From CADEED01 sp035761265 (lineage in GTDB: Bacteria; Pseudomonadota; Gammaproteobacteria; Steroidobacterales; Steroidobacteraceae): 64,000 nt of DNA. A model generated the notes under the pieces. That model saw nothing but the letters and a program-made list of their open reading frames with translations. It was not told the DNA's origin and made no database searches. The translations under genes were made by a program, and so were the position numbers. The stretch spans positions 1 through 64,000 of the forward strand of contig DASTRL010000250.1 of assembly GCA_035761265.1 (NCBI GenBank), in the 5' to 3' direction. This document shows positions 25,261 through 33,756 of the stretch, one piece after another (the stretch's first letter is position 1; each line of letters opens with the position of its first letter).

Positions 25261-25442
25261 ATGAATCCAAGATACTTCGGGATCATGAAGCTGTGCATCG
25301 CGGGCGCGCTGGTCCTCGGTCTCTCAGCGGGGAAGATCGGCGCTGCGACCACGCTGACCTATACATACGATGCGAGCGTATAGGGTCGCCGGCGTTCACG
25401 GAGAATGTTCCATTCAATGGCACAACCCCTTATGTGGAGTAG
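25261..25442 (+). pseudogene. 5' remnant of a secreted-protein gene, broken after 40 codons
   Basis: A strong ribosome binding site precedes an ATG that encodes a signal peptide (MNPRYFGIMKLCIAGALVLG...), then ATTLTYTYDASV and a stop at 25381-25383. Shifting the frame after ...DASV continues with GSPAFTENVPFNGTTPYVE before another stop at 25440-25442. This suggests a frameshifted start of a surface or secreted protein. The TYTYDA piece also recalls YD-repeat proteins. The body of the gene is missing, and the CPBP gene begins about 50 bases later. Confidence 0.55.
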
Positions 25443-25493
25443 CGCCCAATTCGCGTCCGAGCTTCTCCCGAGCAGATTGGAAAGCATTAGCGA

Positions 25494-26279
25494 TTGAAAT
25501 TAACCGCACCTTCGAGCGCCAGAACTGGACTGGTGTTGCTATTTGCACTGGCTGCCTACATAGCTCCACTCCTGTGGTGGAGAATCTGTGTGCAAATCAA
25601 TTCGACGATCTCTCCATCGTTGCCTTTGGCATTTCCGATGGCGTTCGCCACTCTCATTGCTTTCCGCCGGTGGCTCTTCAATCTCAACAGACACCAACTT
25701 GACAAGTTGAACAAGGTCAACGGCACGAGTGCGGCGCTGCTTACCGTTCTCGGGTTGGTGATTTGTCTTTTATCGATTCTTGTTTGCTTTGCATTTTCCG
25801 GCATACAGGCGGAACACCCCTCGCCGACTCCGGGCTTAACTGGTTTGAACGCTTGGAGTACCGCATATGCGTTGCCGATTTATGGCGCGATTGTGGAAGA
25901 AGCCGCCTTCAGGGCACAACTTCAACTGCGAATGGAAAGCATGCTATCGCCTTTCGGCGCGATGTGCGCGTCGTCAGTCGCTTTCATTGCCATCCATACT
26001 GCAAACGAAGGTTTCTTCGCTTACTGGCCCTTATATTTGAGTATCACAATCGTCTGCGGGCTGTTGGTCTTGAAGCTTCGTTCGGTGTATTTCGCGCTCA
26101 TTGTGCATTCGCTGACAAATCTGCTGGGTGGCGCAAGTGCGAGTTTGTTGAATGATTCTGCAGATATGCTTTCTGAATCTACGGCGCGAGTTGTCATCGT
26201 TTTCCTGCTCGTAAGCGGACTTTCGATTTTCTTCTGGTCCATTTTTCAAATCCGACGTGCTCAACCGTCAACTTCTTGA
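25494..26279 (+). CDS. CPBP (CAAX/Abi) family intramembrane metalloprotease
   Basis: The 261-residue membrane protein has about seven hydrophobic segments and the CPBP motifs EEAAFR (Glu135, Glu136, Arg140), His168 (AIHTA) and His205 with Asn209 (IVHSLTN). These form the metal site of CAAX-type intramembrane proteases; members also serve as bacteriocin-immunity or maturation proteins. Base composition is clearly lower in GC than the neighbours and codon use is mixed, pointing to horizontal acquisition. The start is uncertain: a TTG at 25494 without a clear ribosome binding site. Confidence 0.8.
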   Translation: MKLTAPSSARTGLVLLFALAAYIAPLLWWRICVQINSTISPSLPLAFPMAFATLIAFRRWLFNLNRHQLDKLNKVNGTSAALLTVLGLVICLLSILVCFAFSGIQAEHPSPTPGLTGLNAWSTAYALPIYGAIVEEAAFRAQLQLRMESMLSPFGAMCASSVAFIAIHTANEGFFAYWPLYLSITIVCGLLVLKLRSVYFALIVHSLTNLLGGASASLLNDSADMLSESTARVVIVFLLVSGLSIFFWSIFQIRRAQPSTS

Positions 26280-26371
26280 TGCTGCAGGATTCTCCAGACA
26301 CGTCGCGGCGATCAATATTCACCTACATGATGCCGCAACTACACAGCGGCTGACTTCGCGGGCTAAAGGCG

Positions 26372-27106
26372 TCAGATGCGGAACCGGTCCTTGAGGTCAC
26401 CGGCCATGCGGCGGCTGACTTCCAGCGGTTCGCCCAGCCCGCGCAGGTGCACGAAATGCTGGCCGCTCGCATCGCGCGCGATGCGCTCCAGGTAACGCGT
26501 GTTCACCAGCGCATTGCGATGCACGCGCACGAAGTCCGCCGCGAATTCCTCCTCGAGCGTCTTCAGCGAGTCCTCGATGAGGTCTTCGCCGCGCTGGTGC
26601 CGCACCGTGGTGTATTTCTGGTCGGCCTGGAAGCACAGCACTTCCTCGATGGGGATCAGCTTGAGTCCGTCGCGGCCGCGCGCGCCGATGTGCGTGCGGC
26701 GCGGGTTCTCTTTTGCCGCCTGCGCCACTTCCTGCAACTGCGGGCGCGACAGGCGGCCGGCCTTGGCCAACGCGGCGCGCAGTTTCTCGGCGCGGATCGG
26801 CTTCAACAGGTAAGCGATGGCCTCGGACTCGAAGGCCTGCAGCGCGTACTCGTCGAATGCGGTGACGAAGATCACGGCGGGCGGCTCGGGCAGAGCGGCG
26901 AGATGGCGCGCGACTTCCAGCCCGTCGATGCCCGGCATGCGCACGTCGAGCAGCACGATGTCCGGTTGCAGCGAGTCGCAGAGCTCGAGCGCGCGCTGGC
27001 CATTCTCCGCCTCGCCGGCGACTTCGAAGCCTTCCGCCTCCGAGACCAGGGAGCGCAGCAGCGCGCGCGCCGGCGGTTCGTCGTCGACGATCAGCACCTT
27101 ATGCAC
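26372..27106 (-). CDS. LytTR family response regulator (AlgR-like)
   Basis: The 244-residue regulator has a receiver domain (Asp8/Asp9, phospho-acceptor Asp54 in VLLDVRMPG, Thr/Lys in FVTAFDE and LLKPI). A LytTR DNA-binding domain follows from about 140 (IPIEEVLCFQADQKYTTVRH, FVRVHRNALVNTRYLERI). Its 5' end overlaps the sensor kinase gene by 8 bases, so they form one two-component system like AlgZ/AlgR. Targets cannot be read from the window. Confidence 0.93.
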   Translation of the reverse strand: MHKVLIVDDEPPARALLRSLVSEAEGFEVAGEAENGQRALELCDSLQPDIVLLDVRMPGIDGLEVARHLAALPEPPAVIFVTAFDEYALQAFESEAIAYLLKPIRAEKLRAALAKAGRLSRPQLQEVAQAAKENPRRTHIGARGRDGLKLIPIEEVLCFQADQKYTTVRHQRGEDLIEDSLKTLEEEFAADFVRVHRNALVNTRYLERIARDASGQHFVHLRGLGEPLEVSRRMAGDLKDRFRI

Positions 27107-28190
27107 GCGCGGCCTCGATGGGCTGGAACGGAAAGCGCAGCGTCACGATGTATTCCTCGTCGAAGCGCCCCGCCTTGACCGTGGACCGCTCGCCGTACAT
27201 GAGATCGAGCCGCTCGCGGATGTTCGCGAGCGCCAGGCGGTTGCCGTCCCGCATCGTCACGTTGGCCGCCGGCAGCGGGTTGCGTACGACTATCGTGATC
27301 ATGCCCTTGTTCAGTTCGCCGGATACGGTGACGACACCGCCGTCCGGGCGGGGTTCGACGCCGTGATAGATGGCATTTTCCAGCAGCGGTTGCAGCGTGA
27401 GGCCGGGCACCAGCGCGTTGCGTGGCAATGAATCCACCTTCCACTCGACCCGCAGGCGCTCGCCGAGCCGCAACTGCTCCATGCGCTGGTAGGTGCGCGC
27501 CACGTCGATCTCGTCGGACAACGGGATCTCGTTGCGCTTCTCGGAGAGATTGGCACGGAACAAGTCGGCCAGGTCCTGCACGGCCTCCTCGGCGCGCGCG
27601 GGGTTGGTGCGTGTCAACGCGGCGATGGTGTTCATGCTGTTGAACAGGAAATGCGGCCGGATGCGCGCCTGCAGGGCGTGCACACGCGCCTTGGCCTGCA
27701 GCTCGACGTTGTGGCGCCACTCGTGCGTCACGTAGAAGTACCGCAGCGCCAGCGCGGTGACCACGAGCGCGATGACGACGTTGCGCAGCAGGAAAGTCCA
27801 GTGGTCCTGCGGGATCAAACCCGTGTCGTTGACCCAGCCGGCGCGGCTGCCGAACCAGTAGGCCGCGGCCGAGATCATCATGACCAGCGCGGCGGTCAGC
27901 CCCAGGACCATGGCCGAGCCCCGGCGCACGGACTGCCGGTTCAGATAGCCGCGCAGCATGCACAGCAGCGCGGCGCCGAACAGCCCGATCCACAGCAGGA
28001 ACATCGAGGTGCGCGCCAGGTCGGCCCAGAATCCGAGCGCCGCCTCGTTGCGCGCCAGGGACAGCACCAGCGCCGTGAGCTCGCAGATGATCACGATGGC
28101 CAGCACGGCGCGCGCGCGGCAGAAGTCGGGTAGATAGAGCTGCTTCGTCTGTTCCGCGCTCGTCGCGACCTCTCGCGCGGCGCGGCTCAT
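27099..28190 (-). CDS. LytS/AlgZ-type sensor histidine kinase (His_kinase family)
   Basis: The 363-residue membrane kinase has about four transmembrane segments in residues 28-155. The phospho-acceptor region is ARIRPHFLFNSMNTIAALT (His180). A GHKL ATPase domain with LTLQPLLENAIYHGVEP and GNRLALANIRERLDLMYG follows. This is the kinase class that pairs with LytTR regulators. The ATG at 28190 overlaps the stop of the upstream dehydrogenase gene (ATGA), and the regulator gene follows with overlap. Confidence 0.93.
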   Translation of the reverse strand: MSRAAREVATSAEQTKQLYLPDFCRARAVLAIVIICELTALVLSLARNEAALGFWADLARTSMFLLWIGLFGAALLCMLRGYLNRQSVRRGSAMVLGLTAALVMMISAAAYWFGSRAGWVNDTGLIPQDHWTFLLRNVVIALVVTALALRYFYVTHEWRHNVELQAKARVHALQARIRPHFLFNSMNTIAALTRTNPARAEEAVQDLADLFRANLSEKRNEIPLSDEIDVARTYQRMEQLRLGERLRVEWKVDSLPRNALVPGLTLQPLLENAIYHGVEPRPDGGVVTVSGELNKGMITIVVRNPLPAANVTMRDGNRLALANIRERLDLMYGERSTVKAGRFDEEYIVTLRFPFQPIEAARA

Positions 28191-29068
28191 GAGGAGCCCG
28201 ACGCCTCGAACAGCGCCTTCTTGAGCCGGTGCGCGGCGGAAATGTCCTCGTCGCCGAAGCCGAGCTTCATGAGCTCGGCATACTCGGCCAGCATGGACTC
28301 CACCACCGGCAGCTTCACGCCGAAGCGCGCCGCCATGTCGTGGCAGATCCCGAGGTCCTTGGCGTGCAGCTTCACGCGAAAGCCGGCGGGATACGATTCG
28401 CGGATCATGTTCGGCGCGCGGTGCACGAAGTACCAGCTCGAGCCCGCGCCGGCTCCCAGCGTGGACACCACGCGATCGAGCGGCAGGTCGTGCGCGCCCG
28501 CAAACGCCATGGCTTCCGCGCAGGCGCGGATGATGCCGGCGCACATGATCTGGTTGGTGGCCTTGGTGGCCTGGCCCGCGCCGCTGTCGCCGAAATGCTC
28601 GATGGTCTTGCCCATGGCGGCCAGCACGGGGCGCACCGCGTCGAACGCACCGCGTTCGCCGCCGCACATGATGGCGAGCGTGCCATTCTTCGCGCCCTCG
28701 ACACCGCCGCTCACCGGCGCGTCGATGAAGCTCACGCCGCGCTCGGCCAGGAACTGCGCCGCCCAGCGCGCCGTGTCGGCGCTCACCGTCGAGCAGTCGA
28801 TGACCGTCGCGCCGCGCCGCAGTCCGGGCGCCATGCGTTCCACGACCGAGCGCACGTCCGCATCCGCCGAAACGCACAGCACCGCGACGTCGAGCGACTT
28901 CGCGAATTCCTCGAGGGAGGCGGGAGCGGCGACGCCCAGCTCGGCGCCCAGTGCCAGAGCCTTCTGCGACGTGCGGTTCCAGACCGCGGTGAGCAGACCT
29001 GCCTTGTGGAGATTCCTCGCCATGGGAGCACCCATGGCACCGAGACCTGCGAAGCCGACGTGCGTCAT
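28187..29068 (-). CDS. NAD(P)-dependent beta-hydroxyacid dehydrogenase (3-hydroxyisobutyrate dehydrogenase family)
   Basis: The 293-residue enzyme has an N-terminal GLGAMGAPMARNLHKAG nucleotide motif with Asn-Arg-Thr after beta2 (NADPH-like preference). The substrate motif DAPVSGGVEGAKNGTLAIM and the catalytic Lys segment GAGQATKATNQI are present. These are diagnostic for the HIBADH/tartronate-semialdehyde reductase family, though the exact substrate is not fixed. It is translationally coupled to the sensor kinase gene. Confidence 0.92.
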   Translation of the reverse strand: MTHVGFAGLGAMGAPMARNLHKAGLLTAVWNRTSQKALALGAELGVAAPASLEEFAKSLDVAVLCVSADADVRSVVERMAPGLRRGATVIDCSTVSADTARWAAQFLAERGVSFIDAPVSGGVEGAKNGTLAIMCGGERGAFDAVRPVLAAMGKTIEHFGDSGAGQATKATNQIMCAGIIRACAEAMAFAGAHDLPLDRVVSTLGAGAGSSWYFVHRAPNMIRESYPAGFRVKLHAKDLGICHDMAARFGVKLPVVESMLAEYAELMKLGFGDEDISAAHRLKKALFEASGSS

Positions 29069-29115
29069 AGGCGCGGGATTATCGATTTCGTCAGGCGTAA
29101 ACGCCACCAAAGAGA

Positions 29116-29148
29116 ACGCCGCCCGTTCCTCGACGGAAGGGGCGGCGT
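29116..29148 (-). terminator. Hairpin between the DUF4124 gene and the dehydrogenase gene
   Basis: ACGCCGCCC pairs with GGGCGGCGT around a 15-base loop that can extend the stem (TTCC/GGAA). On the minus strand it is followed by TTCTCTTT. It lies after the DUF4124 stop (29172) and before the dehydrogenase start (29068), so it probably ends the DUF4124 transcript. Confidence 0.5.
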
Positions 29149-29171
29149 CCCGCGCGGATCCGGAGTGAGTG

Positions 29172-29645
29172 TCAGCCTTGCGGGCCGCAGATGGCTTCCA
29201 CCTGCTTTGCGGCTTCGACTCGCTCGGCGGCGAGTTCCGAGTCGGAAAGATAGGTGCGCTTGCCGTCCTTGTCCTCGGTGTACAGGCGGCGCGAGTTGAT
29301 CGCATTGTTGTACTGCTCGCGAGCCTGCTTGCAGCGCGCGGCGCGAGTGGCGGCGAGGTCCTTGGCGACGGTCTCGGCGGCGCGAGTGTCCGCCTGGCCC
29401 TGGGCGATGCGCTGGTTGCTGGCGGCGAGCTGCTGATTGCTCGCGGCCTGCTGCGCGGCGTAGCTGCGCGCGGCGGTCTCCGCGGGGCGCGGGGTGGTGG
29501 TGGCCACCCGGACGGCGCCCGGAATGGGCCGATCGGTGTACATCGTGTTGCCGCGTTCGTCGGTGTACTTGTACACGTCGCCAGCCTGCGCAGCTGCGCA
29601 AGTCAGAACGCCCGCAATGACGGCCAGGATCTTCCAGTGACGCAT
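29172..29645 (-). CDS. DUF4124 periplasmic protein
   Basis: The 157-residue protein has a signal peptide (MRHWKILAVIAGVLTCAAAQA) and the short DUF4124 motif GDVYKYTDERGNTMYTDRP. An Ala/Gln-rich helical linker (about 55-105) and a conserved C-terminal segment (NSRRLYTEDKDGKRTYLSD) follow. The family is periplasmic with no known activity. It is monocistronic, with a hairpin downstream. Confidence 0.85.
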   Translation of the reverse strand: MRHWKILAVIAGVLTCAAAQAGDVYKYTDERGNTMYTDRPIPGAVRVATTTPRPAETAARSYAAQQAASNQQLAASNQRIAQGQADTRAAETVAKDLAATRAARCKQAREQYNNAINSRRLYTEDKDGKRTYLSDSELAAERVEAAKQVEAICGPQG

Positions 29646-29790
29646 ACGCTTCCTCCGGGTGCCGGGATTATCGCAGGGAGTGCCTATGAGAACCCTTGAC
29701 CTCCATCACAGACAAGCACCGATACCGGGGTCCTGTGGGAGATATTCAGGGGTCCCCCCGTGCCGACCCCCATTTGCGGGCCCCCACAGA

Positions 29791-29824
29791 AAAGCCCCGG
29801 TGGCCTTGGGGCCGCCGGGGCTTT
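29791..29824 (-). terminator. Rho-independent terminator after amtB
   Basis: AAAGCCCCGG(T)GGCC pairs with GGCC(G)CCGGGGCTTT around a short TTGG loop, one G-T wobble within a 15-bp stem. It lies 27 bases beyond the amtB stop and ends the glnK-amtB unit. On the minus strand it is followed by TTCTGTGGG. Confidence 0.8.
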
Positions 29825-29851
29825 CCTGGCTTTTTCGCCGTTCGTCGAGGA

Positions 29852-31249
29852 TCAGTCGTACGCGCGTTCGCCGTGCTCCGAGATGTCCAGGCCTTCGCGC
29901 TCCGTCTCCTCGTTCGGCCGCAGGCCGATCAGAGGCTTGAGGATCAGGAAGATGATGGCGGACACCGTTCCAGACCACGCCAGCGTGATGGCGACACCCA
30001 GGGCCTGCACCCCGAACTGCGCGCCAATGCTCTCGAACGTGCCCACGCCGCCGAGCGACGGATGACCGAGGATCGCGCACGACAGGGCACCGATGATGCC
30101 GCCGATGCAGTGCACGCCGAACACGTCCAGCGAGTCGTCGTAGCCCAGCATCTTCTTCAGGCCCGCGCAGGCCCACAGGCACACGAGTCCGACGACGATG
30201 CCGAGGATGATGGCGCCGGAAGGTCCGAGCACGCCGCAGGACGGCGTGATCGCCACGAGGCCGGCGACGGCACCTGATGCAGCGCCGAGCATGGTCGGCT
30301 TGCCGCGGAAGATCCATTCACCGAAGGTCCACGCCAGTGCCGCCACCGCGGTGCAGACGTACGTGTTCAGGAATACGAGGCCGGCGGCATTGTTGGCTTC
30401 CAGGCCCGAGCCCACGTTGAAGCCGAACCAGCCCACCCACAGCATCGCGGCGCCGATCATCACGTACGGCACGTTGTGCGGCGGCATGGCCGCGGTGCCA
30501 TAGCCGGTGCGCTTGCCGACAATCAGTGCGCCGACCAGGCCTGCGATACCCGCATTGATGTGCACCACCGTGCCGCCCGCGTAATCGAGTGCGCCGAGCT
30601 TGAAGAGATAGCCCTCGGCGTACCAGACCATGCGCGCGATCGGCAGGTAGGCGAACGTGAACCACAGTACCGCCCACAGCAGCACCGTGCCGAACTTGGT
30701 GCGCTCGGCGAAGGCGCCGATGGCGAGCGCGGTGGTGATGCCCGCGAACGTGGCCTGGAAAGCCACGAACACGAACTCAGGGATCACGACGCCGCTGGTG
30801 AAAGTGGCCGCGTTGGAGTCCGCCGTGAGTCCGTGCATCAGGAAGCGGCTGGTATCGCCGATCCATTCGCCGGGTCCGTTGAACGCCAGGCTGTAGCCGT
30901 AGATGACCCACAGCACCGTGCACACCGAGAAGATGATGAACACCTGCATGAAGGTGGACAGGACGTTCTTGGCGCGCACCATGCCGCCGTAGAACAGCGC
31001 GAGGCCCGGCACCGTCATCATGATCACCAGCAGCGTGGCGACGATCATCCATGCGGTGTCGCCCTTGTTGGGTACGGGAGCTGCCGCCGCGGCTTCCTGC
31101 GCGGCTGCCAGACCCGGTGCGAATGCGGCGAGGGCTCCGAACACCCCCGTGGCGAGCCACGCGGGCTTGCGTCCGAGCACCTTTGGCAGTGCTGCGCCGA
31201 GACTGCGCATCAGGCTGCCACCCTTCGTTCTCTTCTTATCTGATTGCAT
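29852..31249 (-). CDS. amtB: Ammonium transporter AmtB
   Basis: The 465-residue protein has a signal-like N-terminal segment and eleven predicted transmembrane helices. Typical Amt features are NKGDTAWMIVATLLVIMMTVPGLALFYGG near the start, the pore His in GGTVVHINAGIAGLVGAL, and the second pore His in FGVHCIGGIIGAL. The C-terminal tail can bind GlnK. The ATG at 31249 is chosen because GAGGAGC lies 6 bases before it; an ATG at 31210 is possible. It is the second gene after glnK. Confidence 0.96.
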   Translation of the reverse strand: MQSDKKRTKGGSLMRSLGAALPKVLGRKPAWLATGVFGALAAFAPGLAAAQEAAAAAPVPNKGDTAWMIVATLLVIMMTVPGLALFYGGMVRAKNVLSTFMQVFIIFSVCTVLWVIYGYSLAFNGPGEWIGDTSRFLMHGLTADSNAATFTSGVVIPEFVFVAFQATFAGITTALAIGAFAERTKFGTVLLWAVLWFTFAYLPIARMVWYAEGYLFKLGALDYAGGTVVHINAGIAGLVGALIVGKRTGYGTAAMPPHNVPYVMIGAAMLWVGWFGFNVGSGLEANNAAGLVFLNTYVCTAVAALAWTFGEWIFRGKPTMLGAASGAVAGLVAITPSCGVLGPSGAIILGIVVGLVCLWACAGLKKMLGYDDSLDVFGVHCIGGIIGALSCAILGHPSLGGVGTFESIGAQFGVQALGVAITLAWSGTVSAIIFLILKPLIGLRPNEETEREGLDISEHGERAYD

Positions 31250-31270
31250 GTAAAGCTCCTCAACGACATC

Positions 31271-31609
31271 TCAGGCTGCCGCCGCGCCGGATTCGCGCGT
31301 GCGGATGCGCACGGCTTCACCGACTGACGCCAGGAAAATCTTGCCGTCGCCGGTCTTGCCCGTGCGGCACACATTGGTGATGGCCTCGACCACGGACTCG
31401 GCGGATGAATCGTCGAGCACGATCTCGACGCGCAGCTTCGGTACGAACTCCACTTGGTACTCCGAGCCGCGGTAATGCTCGGAATGACCGCGCTGCCGGC
31501 CGTAACCGGAGACTTCGGTCACGGTGATCCCCTGCACGCCCAGGCGCGCGACGGCCAGTTGCAGGTCGTCGAGCTTCCACGGGCGGATGATGGCAGTGAT
31601 CATTTTCAT
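31271..31609 (-). CDS. glnK: P-II nitrogen regulatory protein GlnK/GlnB
   Basis: The 112-residue trimeric signal protein starts MKMITAIIRPWKLDDLQLAV. The T-loop is intact with the uridylylation site Tyr51 (RGHSEHYRGSEY), and the B-loop TGKTGDGKIF is present. Adjacency to amtB supports GlnK, which blocks AmtB when nitrogen is plentiful. The ATG at 31609 gives exactly the family length. Confidence 0.95.
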   Translation of the reverse strand: MKMITAIIRPWKLDDLQLAVARLGVQGITVTEVSGYGRQRGHSEHYRGSEYQVEFVPKLRVEIVLDDSSAESVVEAITNVCRTGKTGDGKIFLASVGEAVRIRTRESGAAAA

Positions 31610-31757
31610 CGCTTTGGCATCGTTATCCGATGGATCGCGCACGCCGGGCGCGCGTATGCTCCCAATCAACTTGTCATCGAAGTGCAGGTTCCATGCCAGC
31701 CCCGCGGCATGGCGATGGGGCCCGTCGCGGCGCGAAAGAACGCGGCGCGGCACGAAT

Positions 31758-31778
31758 GGCGCCCAAAATTGGGGCGCC
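31758..31778. repeat. Inverted repeat between glnK and ubiK
   Basis: GGCGCCC and GGGCGCC (7-base arms) flank AAAATTG in the 228-base gap between the divergent glnK and ubiK genes. It could be an operator, or a structured leader on either transcript. No clear sigma-54 promoter was found nearby. Confidence 0.4.
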
Positions 31779-31837
31779 CCCGTGGCCCACGCGACAAAAC
31801 GGGGCAACGTGATGTCTGATTGTTAGGAGACGCGCCG

Positions 31838-32107
31838 GTGGATATGCCCAGGGTCGAAGAATTGCTCCGCAGCCTGATGCAGGGATTGCCCCCCGGGCTC
31901 ACATCCGGTGCTTCCGGCCTGCGAGAAGATCTCGAGAACAATTTCCGCGCGGTGCTGCGCGCGAACCTCGGCAAGCTCGACCTCGCGGGCCGCGACGAAT
32001 TCGATGCGCAGCGCAAGGTGCTGGAGCGCACGCGCGCGCGGCTCGAAGAACTCGAGAAGCGCGTGGCGGAGCTCGAGGCTCGCGCCTCCGGATCCGCCGG
32101 CCGGTAG
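31838..32107 (+). CDS. ubiK: UbiK (YqiC/BMFP family) ubiquinone biosynthesis accessory factor
   Basis: The 89-residue helical protein has an N-terminal amphipathic region (MPRVEELLRSLMQGLPPG). The BMFP coiled coil follows (DLENNFRAVLRANLGKLDLAGRDEFDAQRKVLERTRARLEELEKRVAELE). UbiK works with UbiJ in aerobic ubiquinone synthesis. The GTG at 31838 is chosen because AGGAG lies 8 bases upstream; an in-frame ATG follows two codons later. comM is 55 bases downstream, the common ubiK-comM neighbourhood. Confidence 0.9.
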   Translation: MDMPRVEELLRSLMQGLPPGLTSGASGLREDLENNFRAVLRANLGKLDLAGRDEFDAQRKVLERTRARLEELEKRVAELEARASGSAGR

Positions 32108-32162
32108 AAATTCGCGACATAACGGCCGCAACCCAGGGAGGGGAAGGGGTCATGGTGGAATC

Positions 32163-33689
32163 GTGGACGTAGCGCGCGTCTGGAGCCGCGCGCAGCTCGG
32201 ACTCACCGCGCCGCGCGTCGATGTGGAAGTGCACCTGGGCAGCGGCCTGCCGCAGTTCTCGATCGTCGGACTCCCCGCCACCGCGGTGAAAGAGAGCAAG
32301 GATCGCGTGCGCGCGGCGCTGGCGAACGCCAGGTTCGAATGGCCCTCGGGCCGCATCACCGTGAATCTCTCGCCCGCCGATCTGCCGAAGGAAGGCTGCC
32401 GATACGATCTGCCGATCGCGCTCGGCATCCTGCTCGCCTCTTCACAGGTCAAGGTGCCCGCGACGCTGCTCGACAGCTGTGAGTTCTATGGCGAGCTCGG
32501 GCTCGCAGGGGAGCTGCGCCCCATTCGCGGCGTGGTGCTCGCCGCCGCGCATGCCGCGCGCGCCGGCAACCGGGTGGTCGTGCCCGTCGAGAATCTCGCC
32601 GAGGCGCGCATCGCCGCCTCGAGCGCGGCGCAGGGCTTTTCGAACCTGCTCGACGTCTGCGGGATGTTCGCGACCGGTGAGATCACGGCTTCTGCCGTCG
32701 ACATGGTGCCTCTTGCTGAATGCGCCGCCGTCTCCGCACTCGACCTGAACGACGTGCGCGGCCAGGCCGCCGCGAAACGCGCGCTCGTGGTCGCCGCGGC
32801 GGGTGGGCACAGCCTGCTGCTGATCGGCCCGCCGGGCACCGGCAAGAGCATGCTCGCGCAGCGTCTGCCGGGACTTCTCCCGAACCTCGAGGGCCTCGAT
32901 GCGCTCGAAGTGGCCTCGATCGCATCGGTGAGCAACCGGGGCTTTTCGGCGTCCCAGTTCGGCCAGCGGCCGTTCCGCTCGCCGCACCACACGGCGTCCG
33001 CCACCGCGATCATCGGGGGCGGTCCGCATGCGAGGCCCGGTGAGGTCAGCCTCGCGCATCGTGGCGTGTTGTTCCTCGACGAGCTGCCCGAATTCAACCG
33101 CACCGTGCTCGAGTCGCTGCGCGAACCGCTGGAGAGCGGTGTGGTGGCGATCTCCCGCGCCGCAGCGCAGGTGGAGTACCCGGCACGCTTCCAGCTCGTG
33201 GCCGCGATGAATCCCTGTCCCTGCGGTTACCTCGGCGAGCCCACGGGAAACTGTCGCTGCGCGCCGCCGGAGATCGCGCGCTATCGGGCGCGCGTTTCTG
33301 GCCCGCTGCTCGATCGCATCGACCTGCGGGTGGCCGTTCCCGCGGTGCCCAGCGAAGAGCTGTTCGAGGAAGCCGCGGCGCACGACGCGGCGCTGACCAG
33401 CGCAAAGGCCTCGGCCCAGGTGTGCGCGGCGCGCCAGCGGCAGCACGCGCGCGCCGGCAAGCTGAACTGCGACTTGGTCGGCCGTGAAATCCAGGAGTTC
33501 TGCCCGATCGATCGGCCGGGACGCAGGCTGGTGGCGCAGGCGCGGGCACGGCTTGCGCTGTCCGCGCGCGGCGTGCATCGCGTGCTGCGTGTCGCGCGCA
33601 CGATCGCGGATCTCGAGGATGGAGGCGCCAGGAGCGTCGATGTCACGCACCTCGCGGAAGCATTGCAGTTGCGCCGCGCGATTAGTTAG
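32163..33689 (+). CDS. comM: ComM / YifB Mg-chelatase-like AAA+ helicase
   Basis: From a GTG start the protein has 508 residues beginning MDVARVWSRAQLGL. The N-terminal Lon-like domain covers about 20-180 (SIVGLPATAVKESKDRVRAAL, VNLSPADLPKEG). An AAA+ domain follows with Walker A GPPGTGKS (222-229), Walker B (VLFLDELPEF) and a Cys-rich insert (NPCPCGYLGEPTGNCRC). ComM is a hexameric branch-migration helicase used in natural transformation. The purine-rich GGGAGGGGAAGGGG upstream is the ribosome binding site. Confidence 0.93.
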   Translation: MDVARVWSRAQLGLTAPRVDVEVHLGSGLPQFSIVGLPATAVKESKDRVRAALANARFEWPSGRITVNLSPADLPKEGCRYDLPIALGILLASSQVKVPATLLDSCEFYGELGLAGELRPIRGVVLAAAHAARAGNRVVVPVENLAEARIAASSAAQGFSNLLDVCGMFATGEITASAVDMVPLAECAAVSALDLNDVRGQAAAKRALVVAAAGGHSLLLIGPPGTGKSMLAQRLPGLLPNLEGLDALEVASIASVSNRGFSASQFGQRPFRSPHHTASATAIIGGGPHARPGEVSLAHRGVLFLDELPEFNRTVLESLREPLESGVVAISRAAAQVEYPARFQLVAAMNPCPCGYLGEPTGNCRCAPPEIARYRARVSGPLLDRIDLRVAVPAVPSEELFEEAAAHDAALTSAKASAQVCAARQRQHARAGKLNCDLVGREIQEFCPIDRPGRRLVAQARARLALSARGVHRVLRVARTIADLEDGGARSVDVTHLAEALQLRRAIS

Positions 33690-33701
33690 GGCGCAAGGAA
33701 A

Positions 33702-33732
33702 ACGGGCCCCGTGATCCGATCAGGGGGCCCGT
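33702..33732. terminator. Bidirectional terminator between comM and the cytochrome c5 gene
   Basis: ACGGGCCCC pairs with GGGGCCCGT, and the loop can itself pair (TGATC/GATCA). On the minus strand the stem is followed by TTTTCC, giving a good terminator for the cytochrome gene. On the plus strand the tail is weaker. The two genes converge here. Confidence 0.75.
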
Positions 33733-33756
33733 GCTTCGAAGTCCGCGGGAAGCGAG

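Noticed and set aside
31676..31695. Sigma-54-like promoter (TGGAAC...CTTC) upstream of glnK
   Set aside because: The -12 GC is missing and the match is too weak, although sigma-54 control of glnK would be biologically plausible.
32152..32172. Short ATG frame (MVESWT) just before comM as a leader peptide
   Set aside because: Six codons only, overlapping the comM GTG start in another frame; no regulatory logic visible and no separate ribosome binding site.
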